The notes under the pieces were generated by a model, which was given only the letters and a program-made list of their open reading frames with translations, was not told where the DNA came from and did not search any database. This document shows, in pieces, positions 9,430 through 19,282 of a DNA stretch of 64,000 nucleotides. The position numbers were made by a program, and so were the translations under genes. This DNA comes from Salinibacterium sp. ZJ450 (GTDB lineage: Bacteria > Actinomycetota > Actinomycetes > Actinomycetales > Microbacteriaceae). The stretch's first letter is position 1. Every line of letters starts with the position of its first letter. The stretch lies in contig NZ_CP061771.1 in assembly GCF_011751885.2 (NCBI RefSeq), positions 372,001-436,000 of the forward strand, written 5' to 3'.

Positions 9430-10788
9430 CTAGTCGTCGATGTCGACGTCCTTGGTCTCCTTGCCGAGTAGCAGGGCCACCAGGGTCAGGACACCCATCA
9501 CGGACAGGTAGAGGCCCACGAGGAACGGGCTGCCGTCGGCAACGCTCCACAGCCAGACCGCGATGAACGGAGCAACCGCGGCGCCGAGGATCGACGAGAC
9601 GTTGTATGAGAGGCCGGAGCCGGTATAGCGCACGCTCGTCGGGAACAGCTCCGGCAGCAGAGCGCCCATCGGGCCGAACGTCATGCCCATCAGGGTGAAG
9701 CCGAGGATCAGCCAGGCCATGACACCGAGGTCGCCAGCGCCGAGCAGCGGCACCCAGGCCAGACCGAACACGATGATACCGAGGGTGACCCAGATCAGCG
9801 TCTTCCGGCGGCCGAACTTGTCGGCCAGCGGACCAGAGACGAGGGTAAAGATACCGAAGAAGACGACACCGACGATCAGCATCAGCACGAACGTCTGGTA
9901 GCTGTAGCCGAGGCCCGGCTGCTTGGTTTCGTCTATCGGGGCGATCGGGGCGCTGCCGTAGCTCAGCGAGAAGGTCGTCATCAGATAGAACAGCACGTAC
10001 GTGGCGAGCATGTACAACGTGCCGAGAACCAGCTGCCTCCAGTTGTCCTTGAAGACCGCGGCGAGCGGAAGCTTCTTGACCTGGCCGCTCTTCACGGTGT
10101 TCTCGAACGCGGTCGACTCGACCAGGCGCAGACGCACCCAGAGGCCGACGATCACCATGACGACCGAGAAGAGGAACGGGATACGCCAGCCCCACTCGAG
10201 GAACGCTTCGGACGGCATCGACGGGTCATCCGAGGGCAGAACCGCGGCGATGATCAGGAACAGGCCGTTCGCGATGATGAAGCCGATCGGCGCGCCGAGC
10301 TGCGGGAACGTGCCGAACACGGCGCGCTTGCCCTTGGGCGCGTTCTCGGTGGCAACCAGTGCCGCACCGCTCCACTCGCCGCCGAGCGCGAAGCCCTGGG
10401 CGAGGCGCATCAGCACGAGCAGCGCCGGGGCCAACCAGCCGACCATCGCGTACGTCGGCAGCAACCCGATCAGGAATGTGGCGACACCCATCGTGAGCAG
10501 TGCACCGACCAGCGTGATCTTGCGGCCCCGCTTGTCGCCGAGGTGGCCGAAGAAGACGGCACCGAGGGGGCGCGCCACCATGGCTGCACCGAAAACGGCG
10601 AACGACGACAGCAGCGCTGTGGTGGCGTCACCCGTCGGGAAGAACAGGTGCGGGAAGACCAGCACCGCGGCGGTTGCATAGACGTAGAAGTCGTAGAACT
10701 CGATCGTGGTGCCGATGAGGCTGGCCAGGATGACCCGGCTCCGCGGGTTCGCCGGGGCCGTCGTGGACGGCGTGACAGTTGTACTCAT
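9430..10788 (-). CDS. MFS transporter, metabolite:H+ symporter (MHS) family
   Basis: Inner-membrane proton symporter with 12 predicted helices and 452 residues. The N-terminal IGTTIEFYDFYVYATAA motif and the loop GHLGDKRGRK are typical of MHS members (ShiA, ProP, citrate, ketoglutarate and aromatic-acid carriers). A second family loop, GPLADKFGRRK, lies between helices 8 and 9. Substrate cannot be assigned. The ring-cleavage genes are 34 kb away and give no direct link. The start codon has only a weak ribosome binding site (GGAG about 12 bp upstream). Confidence 0.9.
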   Translation of the reverse strand: MSTTVTPSTTAPANPRSRVILASLIGTTIEFYDFYVYATAAVLVFPHLFFPTGDATTALLSSFAVFGAAMVARPLGAVFFGHLGDKRGRKITLVGALLTMGVATFLIGLLPTYAMVGWLAPALLVLMRLAQGFALGGEWSGAALVATENAPKGKRAVFGTFPQLGAPIGFIIANGLFLIIAAVLPSDDPSMPSEAFLEWGWRIPFLFSVVMVIVGLWVRLRLVESTAFENTVKSGQVKKLPLAAVFKDNWRQLVLGTLYMLATYVLFYLMTTFSLSYGSAPIAPIDETKQPGLGYSYQTFVLMLIVGVVFFGIFTLVSGPLADKFGRRKTLIWVTLGIIVFGLAWVPLLGAGDLGVMAWLILGFTLMGMTFGPMGALLPELFPTSVRYTGSGLSYNVSSILGAAVAPFIAVWLWSVADGSPFLVGLYLSVMGVLTLVALLLGKETKDVDIDD

Positions 10789-10949
10789 GAAAAAAGGTGC
10801 TCCGAAACGGATGAAGCTGTTGCGGGCTCGAAAAGGCGCAGGTACGCGCTCAGGGCTTCGAGCGGCACTGCTGAAGAGAAGGAAACTCGCTTGTGACGGG
10901 CTCGGAACAGTTTACGCCGTGTTTCCGGCGGGTAAATAATCGGTGAGGA

Positions 10950-11420
10950 TCAGTTACGAATCTGCTTGAGCACCAGGGCGCTGGCGATGGCCGCCTCGGC
11001 TGCCTCCACGCCCTTGTCCTCTTTGGAGCCGGGCAGGCCGGCACGGTCGAGCGCCTGTTGCTCGTCGTCAACCGTGAGCAGGCCGAATCCGATGGGCTTA
11101 CCCGTGGCGAGAGCCGCTTGGGTCAACCCGTCGGTCGCGGCAGCTGACACGTATTCGAAGTGCGGGGTGCCGCCGCGGATGATGACACCGAGCGCCACCA
11201 CCGCGTCCGCGCCGTTCTGCAACGCGGTCTGGCTGACCACGGGCAGTTCGAAGCTGCCAGCCACGTGGATCTCGGTGAACTCGGCGTTCGCTGCGCTCAG
11301 CGCGCGGCGGGCGCCGGCGAGCAGGCCGTTCATGATCTCGGTGTGCCACAGGCTCGCCACAATGGTGACCTTGAGGCCGGTTCCGTCTGACGAGATGGTC
11401 GGTGCTCCGTGCCCGCTCAT
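10950..11420 (-). CDS. ribH: 6,7-dimethyl-8-ribityllumazine synthase
   Basis: Condenses 5-amino-6-ribitylamino-uracil with dihydroxybutanone phosphate to lumazine, the penultimate step of riboflavin synthesis. The 156-residue product has the family landmarks SLWHTEIMNGLL, AGSFELPV, the phosphate-binding GVIIRGGTPHFEYV with the catalytic His, and FGLLTVDD. It forms hollow multimers that often enclose riboflavin synthase. Its ATG overlaps the ribBA stop by 4 bp, and it is the last gene of the FMN-riboswitch operon. Confidence 0.97.
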   Translation of the reverse strand: MSGHGAPTISSDGTGLKVTIVASLWHTEIMNGLLAGARRALSAANAEFTEIHVAGSFELPVVSQTALQNGADAVVALGVIIRGGTPHFEYVSAAATDGLTQAALATGKPIGFGLLTVDDEQQALDRAGLPGSKEDKGVEAAEAAIASALVLKQIRN

Positions 11421-12727
11421 TTGGTGTCTCCGTTCTTGGTGAGGTGTGCCGTCAGCGCCGCGTCGAGCGCGTCGTCGCCGGGGAGCTGGTGGCCCATACG
11501 GTCGCGCTTGGCAGCGAGGTAGCTCTGGTTGGCGGCGTCGATGCCCACCATCAGCGGCACGCGCTCTGAGATGGCGATGCCCCGCTCTTCGAGCTGGCGC
11601 ACCTTCTCGGGGTTGTTGGTGAGCAGGCGGATCGAGCTGAGGCCCAGGTCGTGCAGCATCGCCACCGCGGCGCCGTAATCCCTGGAGTCGGCGGGCAACC
11701 CCAGCGCCAGGTTGGCGTCGAGTGTGTCCAAGCCGTCTTCCTGCAGCCGGTACGCCCGCAGCTTGTTGATCAGGCCGATGCCGCGGCCCTCGTGGCCGCG
11801 CAGGTAGATCACGACGCCGCCGTTTCGCTGCACCTCGCCGAGGGCAGCATCCAGCTGCGGGCCGCACTCGCACTTCAGCGAGCCGAAGGCTTCACCGGTG
11901 AGGCACTCCGAATGCACCCGCACCAGCGCGCCATCCGTTAGCTCGCCCGCCACGAACGCCACGTGATCGGCGCCGGTCTTTCGGTCGCGGTAGGCGCGCA
12001 CCCGGAAATCGCCGTGCACCGTGGGCACGGTAGTTTCGACCTCAAAGTAGATCCGAGCCGACTCGGCGATCGGTTCGATCAGCTCGAGCGATGCAGCCGG
12101 CGCCGCCTCGGTACCGTCGTGCTTGAGCTCGAGGTAGTCGATCAGTTCGCCGATGGTGATCACCGGGATGCCTTCACGCTCGCCCAGCTCGAGAAGCCCG
12201 GGCAGCCGCATCATCTCGCCGTCTTCGGCCACGATCTCGGAGATGGCCGCCACCGGGCGCAATCCGGCGAGCTTCATCAGGTCGACGGATGCCTCGGTGT
12301 GGCCATCGCGCTCGCGAACGCCGCCGTCCACGGCGCGCAGCGGCACGATGTGACCGGGGCGGGACAGGTTCGCCGGGGTGGAGGCGGGGTTCGCGAGCAC
12401 GCGCAGGGTGTGCGCGCGGTCGGCGGCGCTGATGCCGGTGGAGAGGCGATCGCTGGCGTCCACGGTGACCGTGTATGCGGTGCCGCGCGGGTCTTCGTTG
12501 ATGCTGACCATCGGCGGCAGGTCGAGTTCGTCGGCGATCGCGTTGGTCATCGGCGCGCAGATGAACCCGGACGAGTTGCGCACGAGCCAGGCGATCCATT
12601 CCTGGCTGGCCAGCTCCGCGGCGAGTACCACGTCGCCCTCGTTCTCTCGGCTTTCATCGTCGACGACGATGATCGGGCGGCCCTGACGCAGGGCGTCGAG
12701 GGCGGTGGGGATATCAGCGAGGCTCAT
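11417..12727 (-). CDS. ribBA: Bifunctional DHBP synthase / GTP cyclohydrolase II
   Basis: Fused enzyme of 436 residues that supplies both riboflavin precursors. The N-terminal RibB domain (about 1-205) has the acidic loop DDESRENEGD and the RPGHIVPL and HTEASVDL motifs for dihydroxybutanone phosphate synthesis. The C-terminal RibA domain opens GTP; its zinc ligands are the three Cys of SECLTGEAFGSLKCECG, with the catalytic LRGHEGRGIGL segment after them. It overlaps ribE and ribH by 4 bp each (ATGA), indicating coupled translation. Confidence 0.97.
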   Translation of the reverse strand: MSLADIPTALDALRQGRPIIVVDDESRENEGDVVLAAELASQEWIAWLVRNSSGFICAPMTNAIADELDLPPMVSINEDPRGTAYTVTVDASDRLSTGISAADRAHTLRVLANPASTPANLSRPGHIVPLRAVDGGVRERDGHTEASVDLMKLAGLRPVAAISEIVAEDGEMMRLPGLLELGEREGIPVITIGELIDYLELKHDGTEAAPAASLELIEPIAESARIYFEVETTVPTVHGDFRVRAYRDRKTGADHVAFVAGELTDGALVRVHSECLTGEAFGSLKCECGPQLDAALGEVQRNGGVVIYLRGHEGRGIGLINKLRAYRLQEDGLDTLDANLALGLPADSRDYGAAVAMLHDLGLSSIRLLTNNPEKVRQLEERGIAISERVPLMVGIDAANQSYLAAKRDRMGHQLPGDDALDAALTAHLTKNGDTK

Positions 12728-13413
12728 GCGTCGCTCCGTTCGTTTGTTGAGCTTGCGCCCAGGCCGACGTTCGAGTCGGTGGTCGAGACGCGGGTCTGGG
12801 AGGTGATGTCGCGGGCGGGCAGCAGGCCGAGGTCGACCAGGCGTAGCACGTGCCGGGCCAGGATGTCGGTCTCGATGTTCACCCGGTCGCCGACCACTCG
12901 GTCGCCGAGGGTGGTGGCGGTCAGGGTTTCGGGAATCAGCGACACCTCGAACCAGTCCAGCCCGATTCCGCTGACGGTGAGCGAGATGCCGTCGATCGCG
13001 ATCGAGCCCTTGCCTGCCACGAGTGGGGCGAGCTCCGGGTCGAGGCTGAAGCGCAGAACCCGCCACGCGTCACCCTCGGTGATGCTCAGCAGTTCGCTGG
13101 TTCCGTCGATGTGGCCCTGCACGATGTGTCCGCCGAGTCGGGTGCCGGCCTGGGTGGCCCGCTCGAGGTTCACCCGGCGGCCGGGCGCGACGTCGTGCAG
13201 CGTGCTCATGGCGAGCGTCTGGTGCATCACGTCGGCGGTGAACCAGTCGTCGCCCTGGTCGATCACGGTGAGGCAGACGCCACTGACCGAGATGGAGTCG
13301 CCGTGCCCGGCGTCGCTGACGACGAGTGGTCCGCGAACGGTCAGGCGTCCGGCATCCGCGCTCGGCTGCCAGTCGACGATTTCGCCAATCTCTTCAATGA
13401 TTCCGGTGAACAT
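12724..13413 (-). CDS. ribE: Riboflavin synthase alpha chain
   Basis: Dismutates two lumazines to riboflavin. The product has 229 residues, with the duplicated lumazine-binding barrels beginning MFTGIIEEIGEI and, in the second half, HIVQGHIDG. SVSGVCLTV and SIAIDGISLTV are the equivalent strands of the two repeats. The last 25 or so residues are an unconserved polar tail. The ATG directly follows the ribD TAA with no gap, and the stop overlaps the ribBA start. Confidence 0.96.
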   Translation of the reverse strand: MFTGIIEEIGEIVDWQPSADAGRLTVRGPLVVSDAGHGDSISVSGVCLTVIDQGDDWFTADVMHQTLAMSTLHDVAPGRRVNLERATQAGTRLGGHIVQGHIDGTSELLSITEGDAWRVLRFSLDPELAPLVAGKGSIAIDGISLTVSGIGLDWFEVSLIPETLTATTLGDRVVGDRVNIETDILARHVLRLVDLGLLPARDITSQTRVSTTDSNVGLGASSTNERSDA

Positions 13414-14445
13414 TTACTGCTGTCCTTCTGTCGGCGCTTTCGGTCGGGCGGTCACGAGAATGTCGTCGCCCAGCTGTTCGAGGTTGTGAATGGTGAGTGT
13501 GCGGGCGTCTGCCACAGTGCCGACGCCGATGTCGCCGATCGCCAGGCGGTCGCCGCCGAGCAGGCTCGGCGCGAGGAAGACAAGGTATTCGTCCACCAGG
13601 CCTGCCGCAATGAAACGGCTGGTGAGAGTGGGCCCGCCCTCCAGATAGACCCGGCGGATGCCGCGCTGGTGCAGGTCGGCGAGCACGGCGTGCAGATCCC
13701 GGGTGCCGGTTTCGATCACGCCCTGCGGGTGGGCGTGCAGTTTGGCGTCGGTCGGGATCGGCCGTTCGCCGACTACGACGGGGATCGGCTGGTGCTCCAT
13801 CAGCTCGCCGGCGTCGCCGCGTGCGGTGAGGGAGGGGTCGTCGGCGAGCACAGTGCCGGTGCCCACCAGGATGGCGTCGGACTGCTCGCGCTGCTCGTGC
13901 ACCCGCTGCCGGGCGGCGGTGCCGGTGATCCACTGGCTGGTGCCGTCCGCGGCGGCGGCCCGACCGTCCAGGGTCGACGCCCACTTCGCCGTGACGTACG
14001 GGCGCCCCAGACGCATGGAGGTGAGCCAGGGGTGCAGGAATTCCACGGTCTCGTCGGCGAGTACGCCGCCGTCCGCGGGAATTCCGGCGTTACGCAGATG
14101 CTCGGCGCCGCCGCTGGATACGTCACCCGGGTCGGAGGCCGAGTACACGACGCGGCTCACCCCGGCGGCGACCAAGGCTTCGGCGCAAGGTCCGGTGCGG
14201 CCGGTGTGGTTGCACGGCTCCAGGGTGACGACGGCGGTGAGCCCGGTGGCATCCGCGAGCTTCGACAGGGCGTCAACCTCGGCGTGCGGGGTGCCCGCAC
14301 CCCGGTGCCATCCCTCGGCGACGATCTCGCCGGCGTCGTTGAGCAGCACGCAACCGACCTGCGGGTTGCCGCCGAATGCCGGGCCGTGCGCGGCCAGGCT
14401 CAGCGCGTGGCGCATTGCCGCGTCGAGTTTCTCGCTCGTGATCAT
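13414..14445 (-). CDS. ribD: Bifunctional diaminohydroxyphosphoribosylaminopyrimidine deaminase / 5-amino-6-(5-phosphoribosylamino)uracil reductase
   Basis: Performs the second and third steps of riboflavin synthesis. The 343-residue product has an N-terminal deaminase with the zinc motif HAEVDAL and EPCNHTGRTGPC, and a C-terminal NADPH reductase (PYVTAKWASTLDGR, EGGPTLTSRF). The start at MITSEK is preceded by AGAGGA 5 bp upstream; a Met further up would fall in the structured leader. First gene of the rib operon, 72 bp downstream of the FMN riboswitch. Confidence 0.96.
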   Translation of the reverse strand: MITSEKLDAAMRHALSLAAHGPAFGGNPQVGCVLLNDAGEIVAEGWHRGAGTPHAEVDALSKLADATGLTAVVTLEPCNHTGRTGPCAEALVAAGVSRVVYSASDPGDVSSGGAEHLRNAGIPADGGVLADETVEFLHPWLTSMRLGRPYVTAKWASTLDGRAAAADGTSQWITGTAARQRVHEQREQSDAILVGTGTVLADDPSLTARGDAGELMEHQPIPVVVGERPIPTDAKLHAHPQGVIETGTRDLHAVLADLHQRGIRRVYLEGGPTLTSRFIAAGLVDEYLVFLAPSLLGGDRLAIGDIGVGTVADARTLTIHNLEQLGDDILVTARPKAPTEGQQ

Positions 14446-14499
14446 CCGGTCCTCTGTCTGTTCAGACGGGCTCCGGGGAATTATGCGGTCGTGAAACCT

Positions 14500-14517
14500 G
14501 CATGCGCGAACGCATGC
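14500..14517 (-). promoter_or_regulatory. Perfect hairpin abutting the riboswitch (possible expression platform)
   Basis: On the minus strand GCATGCG-TTCG-CGCATGC forms a 7 bp stem with a UUCG loop. It starts at the base after the riboswitch P1 stem, so the two helices could stack. No U-tract follows, so it is not a standard terminator. It may act in the switching of the ribD leader. Confidence 0.5.
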
Positions 14518-14635
14518 CGTGCTACCTCCCATCCGGACTTTAACCGTCGGTCCCGGAATTTCACCAGGTCAGCCTCCCGAGGGAGGTTCGCGGACTATCA
14601 CCGCCGGTTCGGATTCTCACCGACCCCGGAGCACG
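14518..14635 (-). promoter_or_regulatory. FMN riboswitch (RFN element)
   Basis: Read on the minus strand, the leader shows the conserved RFN core: GGTGAGAATCC, then CCGGCGGTGATAGTCCGCGA, a variable stem (CCTCCCTCGGGAGG), GACCTGGTGAAATTCC, ACCGACGGT and AAAGTCCGGATGGGAGG. The closing P1 stem is CGTGCT (14635-14630) with AGCACG (14523-14518). Binding of FMN is expected to reduce expression of ribD-ribE-ribBA-ribH. Confidence 0.95.
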
Positions 14636-14660
14636 TTATTACTTCGTTCAGCATAGTCAA
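14633..14660 (-). promoter_or_regulatory. Candidate promoter of the riboflavin operon
   Basis: TTGACT (14660-14655) and TAACGT (14638-14633) are separated by 16 bp on the minus strand. The start site would fall close to the 5' edge of the riboswitch, which is tight, so a promoter further upstream remains possible. Confidence 0.3.
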
Positions 14661-14854
14661 ACGTCTGATGCCGTGACTTATTCCCGCTGAAAGCGGAATT
14701 ATGCCCGCGGATGACCAGTGGTGCGTGTCGGGAGTGCGGGGATGCTCTCCACAGCAGGCCTAAAATACGCCCGCCCGGAACCCTCGCAGGCTATCCTGTG
14801 GCCGGAGCTGAGTATTTCTGTAGCTTTCGCTGTTCACCAGAGAGAGGCCCCACC
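14636..14854. other. Intergenic region between the rib leader and the membrane protein gene
   Basis: Together with the riboswitch and ribD leader this makes about 410 bp without a gene. It must hold the divergent promoters for the rib operon and for the membrane protein. A weak hairpin near 14681-14698 (TTCCCGCT with AGCGGAA) is visible. No reading frame here has convincing coding character. Confidence 0.5.
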
Positions 14855-15961
14855 GTGACAGACGCACCCGCCATAACCCCGACGCCGAACCGGGCGAGAG
14901 TCCTCGTCCTGAAGTCGATCGTCGCCTCGGTGATCGGCGCCGCCCTAGTAGCGGTGGTGTCTGTACTGGTCGGAGAGTTCGCCGCACTGTCGTGGCGGTT
15001 GCTCGGAACGGTGATGCTGTTCGTCGTGTTCTCGCTGATGAGCTGGTACGACGCCGAGGTGTCGGCGAAGCGGGCGGCGTGGTTCGGCTTCGCCTCCGCC
15101 GGAGTCTCGGTGTACCTGTTCGCGGCGGGCATGCTCAAGATCTGGTTCCCGGCTGCATCCTCGAGCATGATCGAGGATTTCCTCGCCTGGGGTTGGATCG
15201 TGCTGGTGGCCCGCATCGCACTGCTGCATGTGCACCTGCTGATCGTGCAGCAGACGAAGTTCACCACGCCGGTGATGAGCGGGGTCACCACGGTGACGTT
15301 CGGGCTCGTGGTCATTCTCGCGGCCATGCTGTCGCTGCCGGCGCTGCTGCCCGACCCCACGTACGAGGAGTGGTACTGGCGCATCCTGTTCGCCGTGGCC
15401 ATCCTGGACGTGCTGGGCACGGTGCTGATCCCGCTGGTCTATGTGCTGTTCCACCGTCCGGCGCGTCCGGCCGCGCAGCCGTACTACCCGGCGGCGGTGC
15501 CTGCGTACCCGGGACAGTCGGGCTACCCGGCGCCCGCTCCCCAGCAGGGATACGCCCCGGTCGCGACCGCCCAGCAGGGATACGCGCCGGTCGCGACCGC
15601 CCAGGCGGAGTACGGCGTGCCGGTGCCCCAGGCATACCCGCAGCCGGTTGTCGCGCAGCCGGCCGCCGCCCAGCCCACCGCCGGGTACCGGGCAGGATTC
15701 ATCGCTCCGGACGCCGCCCCGCCGGTGCCCCCGTTCACTCCGCCGGTGCCGCAGGTCGCCGCGCCGGTGCTACCGCAGGCGCAGCCGCTGCAGCTGGAGT
15801 GGCCGCGGTACACCACCGGGCAGCCGGTGCACGCCCTGCCGAACGGCCTGCCCGACCTGAACGTCCCGGCTGGCGCGCTCGCCTGGCCCCGTTACACCAC
15901 CGGGCAGCCGGTTCCCGCCCTCCCCGACGGCAGCCCTGACCTGTCCGCCACCCTGAGCTAG
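14855..15961 (+). CDS. Multi-pass membrane protein with Pro/Gln/Tyr-rich C-terminal tail
   Basis: The 368-residue product starts at a GTG preceded by AGAGAGG. About seven hydrophobic segments fill residues 15-200. The tail of roughly 165 residues is low complexity, rich in Pro, Ala, Gln and Tyr, with two perfect copies of QQGYAPVATA and, near the end, two copies of the motif WPRYTTGQPV followed by ALP-x-G-x-PDL. I do not recognise the membrane domain. Such tails are common in actinobacterial membrane proteins and may mediate self-association. Transcribed toward a convergent HAD gene with a palindromic repeat in between. Confidence 0.8.
   Translation: MTDAPAITPTPNRARVLVLKSIVASVIGAALVAVVSVLVGEFAALSWRLLGTVMLFVVFSLMSWYDAEVSAKRAAWFGFASAGVSVYLFAAGMLKIWFPAASSSMIEDFLAWGWIVLVARIALLHVHLLIVQQTKFTTPVMSGVTTVTFGLVVILAAMLSLPALLPDPTYEEWYWRILFAVAILDVLGTVLIPLVYVLFHRPARPAAQPYYPAAVPAYPGQSGYPAPAPQQGYAPVATAQQGYAPVATAQAEYGVPVPQAYPQPVVAQPAAAQPTAGYRAGFIAPDAAPPVPPFTPPVPQVAAPVLPQAQPLQLEWPRYTTGQPVHALPNGLPDLNVPAGALAWPRYTTGQPVPALPDGSPDLSATLS
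15541..15600 (+). repeat. 30 bp tandem duplication within the membrane protein gene
   Basis: Two adjacent 30 bp units differing by one base encode the duplicated QQGYAPVATA decapeptide. The unit is a multiple of three, so copy-number change would keep the frame. Confidence 0.85.
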
Positions 15962-15971
15962 CCGCAACCGC

Positions 15972-16029
15972 GCGGTGTTTCTCACACGATGCGGCGCTAC
16001 GTAGGCGCGCATGGTGTGAGAAGCACCGC
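15972..16029. repeat. Palindromic intergenic repeat, family 1, copy A
   Basis: A 58 bp imperfect palindrome centred on TACGTA (15998-16003). Outer arms are GCGGTGTTTCTCACAC and its near-complement GTGTGAGAAGCACCGC. It begins 11 bp after the membrane protein stop and lies between convergent genes. Copies B (53289-53354) and C (54465-54522) share the layout. It could act as a bidirectional terminator, a REP-like element or a protein-binding site. Confidence 0.85.
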
Positions 16030-16060
16030 ATTGTTCCGTAGCGGCGCAGGGCGCCGGCGG

Positions 16061-16773
16061 TCAGTAACCCAGTACCGCCGGCAGTTCCGTCAGCGAACGG
16101 ATGACGCGAACCCCGGCCTCCCGCGCCGTCTCCAGATCGGGGCCAGACGCGGCACCCTCCCGGTCGAGCCACACGCCCAGCAGCCCCGCCTCGGCGGCAC
16201 CGATCGCGTCGGTTCGCAGCCGGTCGCCCACGTATGCCGCCTGCGCCGAAGCCACGCCGAATAGCCCGCAGGCGTGGTTGAAGATGCGCGGATCTGGCTT
16301 CGCGTAGCCGACCTCGCCCGACGCCACCACCTGCTCGAGGCGCGACCGCAACCCGACGGACTCGATCTTGCGCAGCTGAAAGTCGAGCTCACCGTTCGTG
16401 ATCACGCCGAACCGGGCACCGGCCAGCGCGTCCAGGCAGGGCAGGGCGTCATCGTGCAGCTGCCAGGCGCGCTGGTACTCATCGAAGTAAGCGTCGAACC
16501 AGGCATCCGCCTCAGAGTCGTCGAGCACCACACCGAAATGCTCCACGAAACCGCGGGCACGGGCACGCCGCTGCTCGGCGAAGGTCAGTTCCCCGGCGAG
16601 GTAGCGGTGATAGTGCTCCTCCTCCAGGGCATGCCAGCGCACCGCCTCGGCCCGGTCGTCGGCGGCGAGGAACGCGCCGCCGAGCACGCGCCGGTGGGCG
16701 CCGATCCCGGTAATCACCGAGTCGCGGTGCGCGAACAGGGTGTCATCCAGATCGAACAACACAACCGGGATAC

Positions 16774-16777
<4 letters not shown>
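16061..16777 (-). CDS. HAD-superfamily hydrolase
   Basis: Small-molecule phosphatase of the haloacid dehalogenase superfamily, 238 residues. Motif I is FDLDDTLF (about residues 8-15, nucleophile Asp), motif II is the Thr of FGVITNGE, motif III is the Lys of GYAKPDPRIF, and motif IV is VGDRLRTD. The helical C1-type cap sits between motifs I and II. This YjjG/PgmB-like subtype often acts on nucleotides or sugar phosphates; the substrate is not predictable. Its ATG overlaps the GNAT stop by 4 bp. Confidence 0.9.
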
Positions 16778-18359
<1,582 letters not shown>

Positions 18360-18405
18360 TCAGGTGATCGGATGTCGCGGAGACGGCGGGCGCCGCTCGC
18401 GCGGG

Positions 18406-19272
18406 CTACACGGCGTAGTCGACGACGACCGCGCTGTGATCCGACCAGCGCTGGTCGTATGCGGCAGCGCGGTCTACCGCGTAGCTCGTCACGGTCGCCG
18501 CGAGCGCCGGGGTGGCCACCTGGTAGTCGAGGCGCCAGCCCGTGTCGGTGTCGAACGCCTTGCCGCGCTGGCTCCACCAGGTGTACGGACCGTCCACCTC
18601 GCCCGCCCAGGTGCGACCCACGTCGACCCAGCCGAGGCCCGGGCCGGCCGACCCGTCGACTCCCTCGACCGGCACGCCGGCCGGGCCGAAGAAACGGTCG
18701 AAGTATGCGCGCTCCTCGGGCAGGAAGCCGGACTTCTTGCGGTTGCCCCGCCAATTGCGGATGTCGAGCTCACGGTGACCCACGTTCAGGTCGCCGAGGA
18801 CCACCGCCAGCTCGGAGTGCTTCTCCAGCTCGGGCAGCCGCGCGGTCATCGCGTCGAGGAACTTGTACTTCTCCACCTGCTTCGGGGTCTCGACCTCACC
18901 GGAATGCACGTAGGTGCTGACCACGGTGACGATCCGGTCGCCCACCTCGTAGTCGGCCTCCAGCCAGCGGCCGGCGGAGTCGAAGTCGGGGTGGCCGAGC
19001 TCGACCCGGTGGATTGAGGCGCCGCGGCGGTGCCGGCCACCGAGGCGGCTGGCGATCGCCACCCCGGCGCGGCCCTTCGCGGTGGCCGGGTCGTGCAAGA
19101 TGTCCCAGTCGGAGCCCAGCAGGTTCTCCAGGTCTTCGGTGGAGGCGCGCACCTCCTGGATGGCGAGGATGTCGATGTCTCGGCCGTCGAGCCAGTCGCC
19201 CATGCCCTTGCGGTAGGCCGCTCGGATCCCGTTGGCGTTGATTGTGGCGATACGAAGAGCAGGCTGAGGCAT
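18406..19272 (-). CDS. xth: Exodeoxyribonuclease III (AP endonuclease, ExoIII family)
   Basis: Base-excision-repair nuclease of 288 residues that cleaves at abasic sites and degrades DNA from 3' ends. Family motifs are seen in order: INANGIRAA, LAIQEVRA (metal-binding Glu), the conserved Tyr-containing VVSTYVHSG, GDLNVGHRELD (catalytic Asp and Asn), and the terminal WSDHSAVV (catalytic Asp-His). The start at MPQPALR leaves a 10 bp gap to the yihY stop; a GTG at 19302 would overlap that gene and is less likely. Confidence 0.95.
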   Translation of the reverse strand: MPQPALRIATINANGIRAAYRKGMGDWLDGRDIDILAIQEVRASTEDLENLLGSDWDILHDPATAKGRAGVAIASRLGGRHRRGASIHRVELGHPDFDSAGRWLEADYEVGDRIVTVVSTYVHSGEVETPKQVEKYKFLDAMTARLPELEKHSELAVVLGDLNVGHRELDIRNWRGNRKKSGFLPEERAYFDRFFGPAGVPVEGVDGSAGPGLGWVDVGRTWAGEVDGPYTWWSQRGKAFDTDTGWRLDYQVATPALAATVTSYAVDRAAAYDQRWSDHSAVVVDYAV

Positions 19273-19282
19273 GCCGACAAGT

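Noticed and set aside
10915-10930. Terminator after ribH (CGCCG-6-CGGCG on the minus strand)
   Set aside because: The stem is only 5 bp and lacks a U-run; too weak to list as a terminator.
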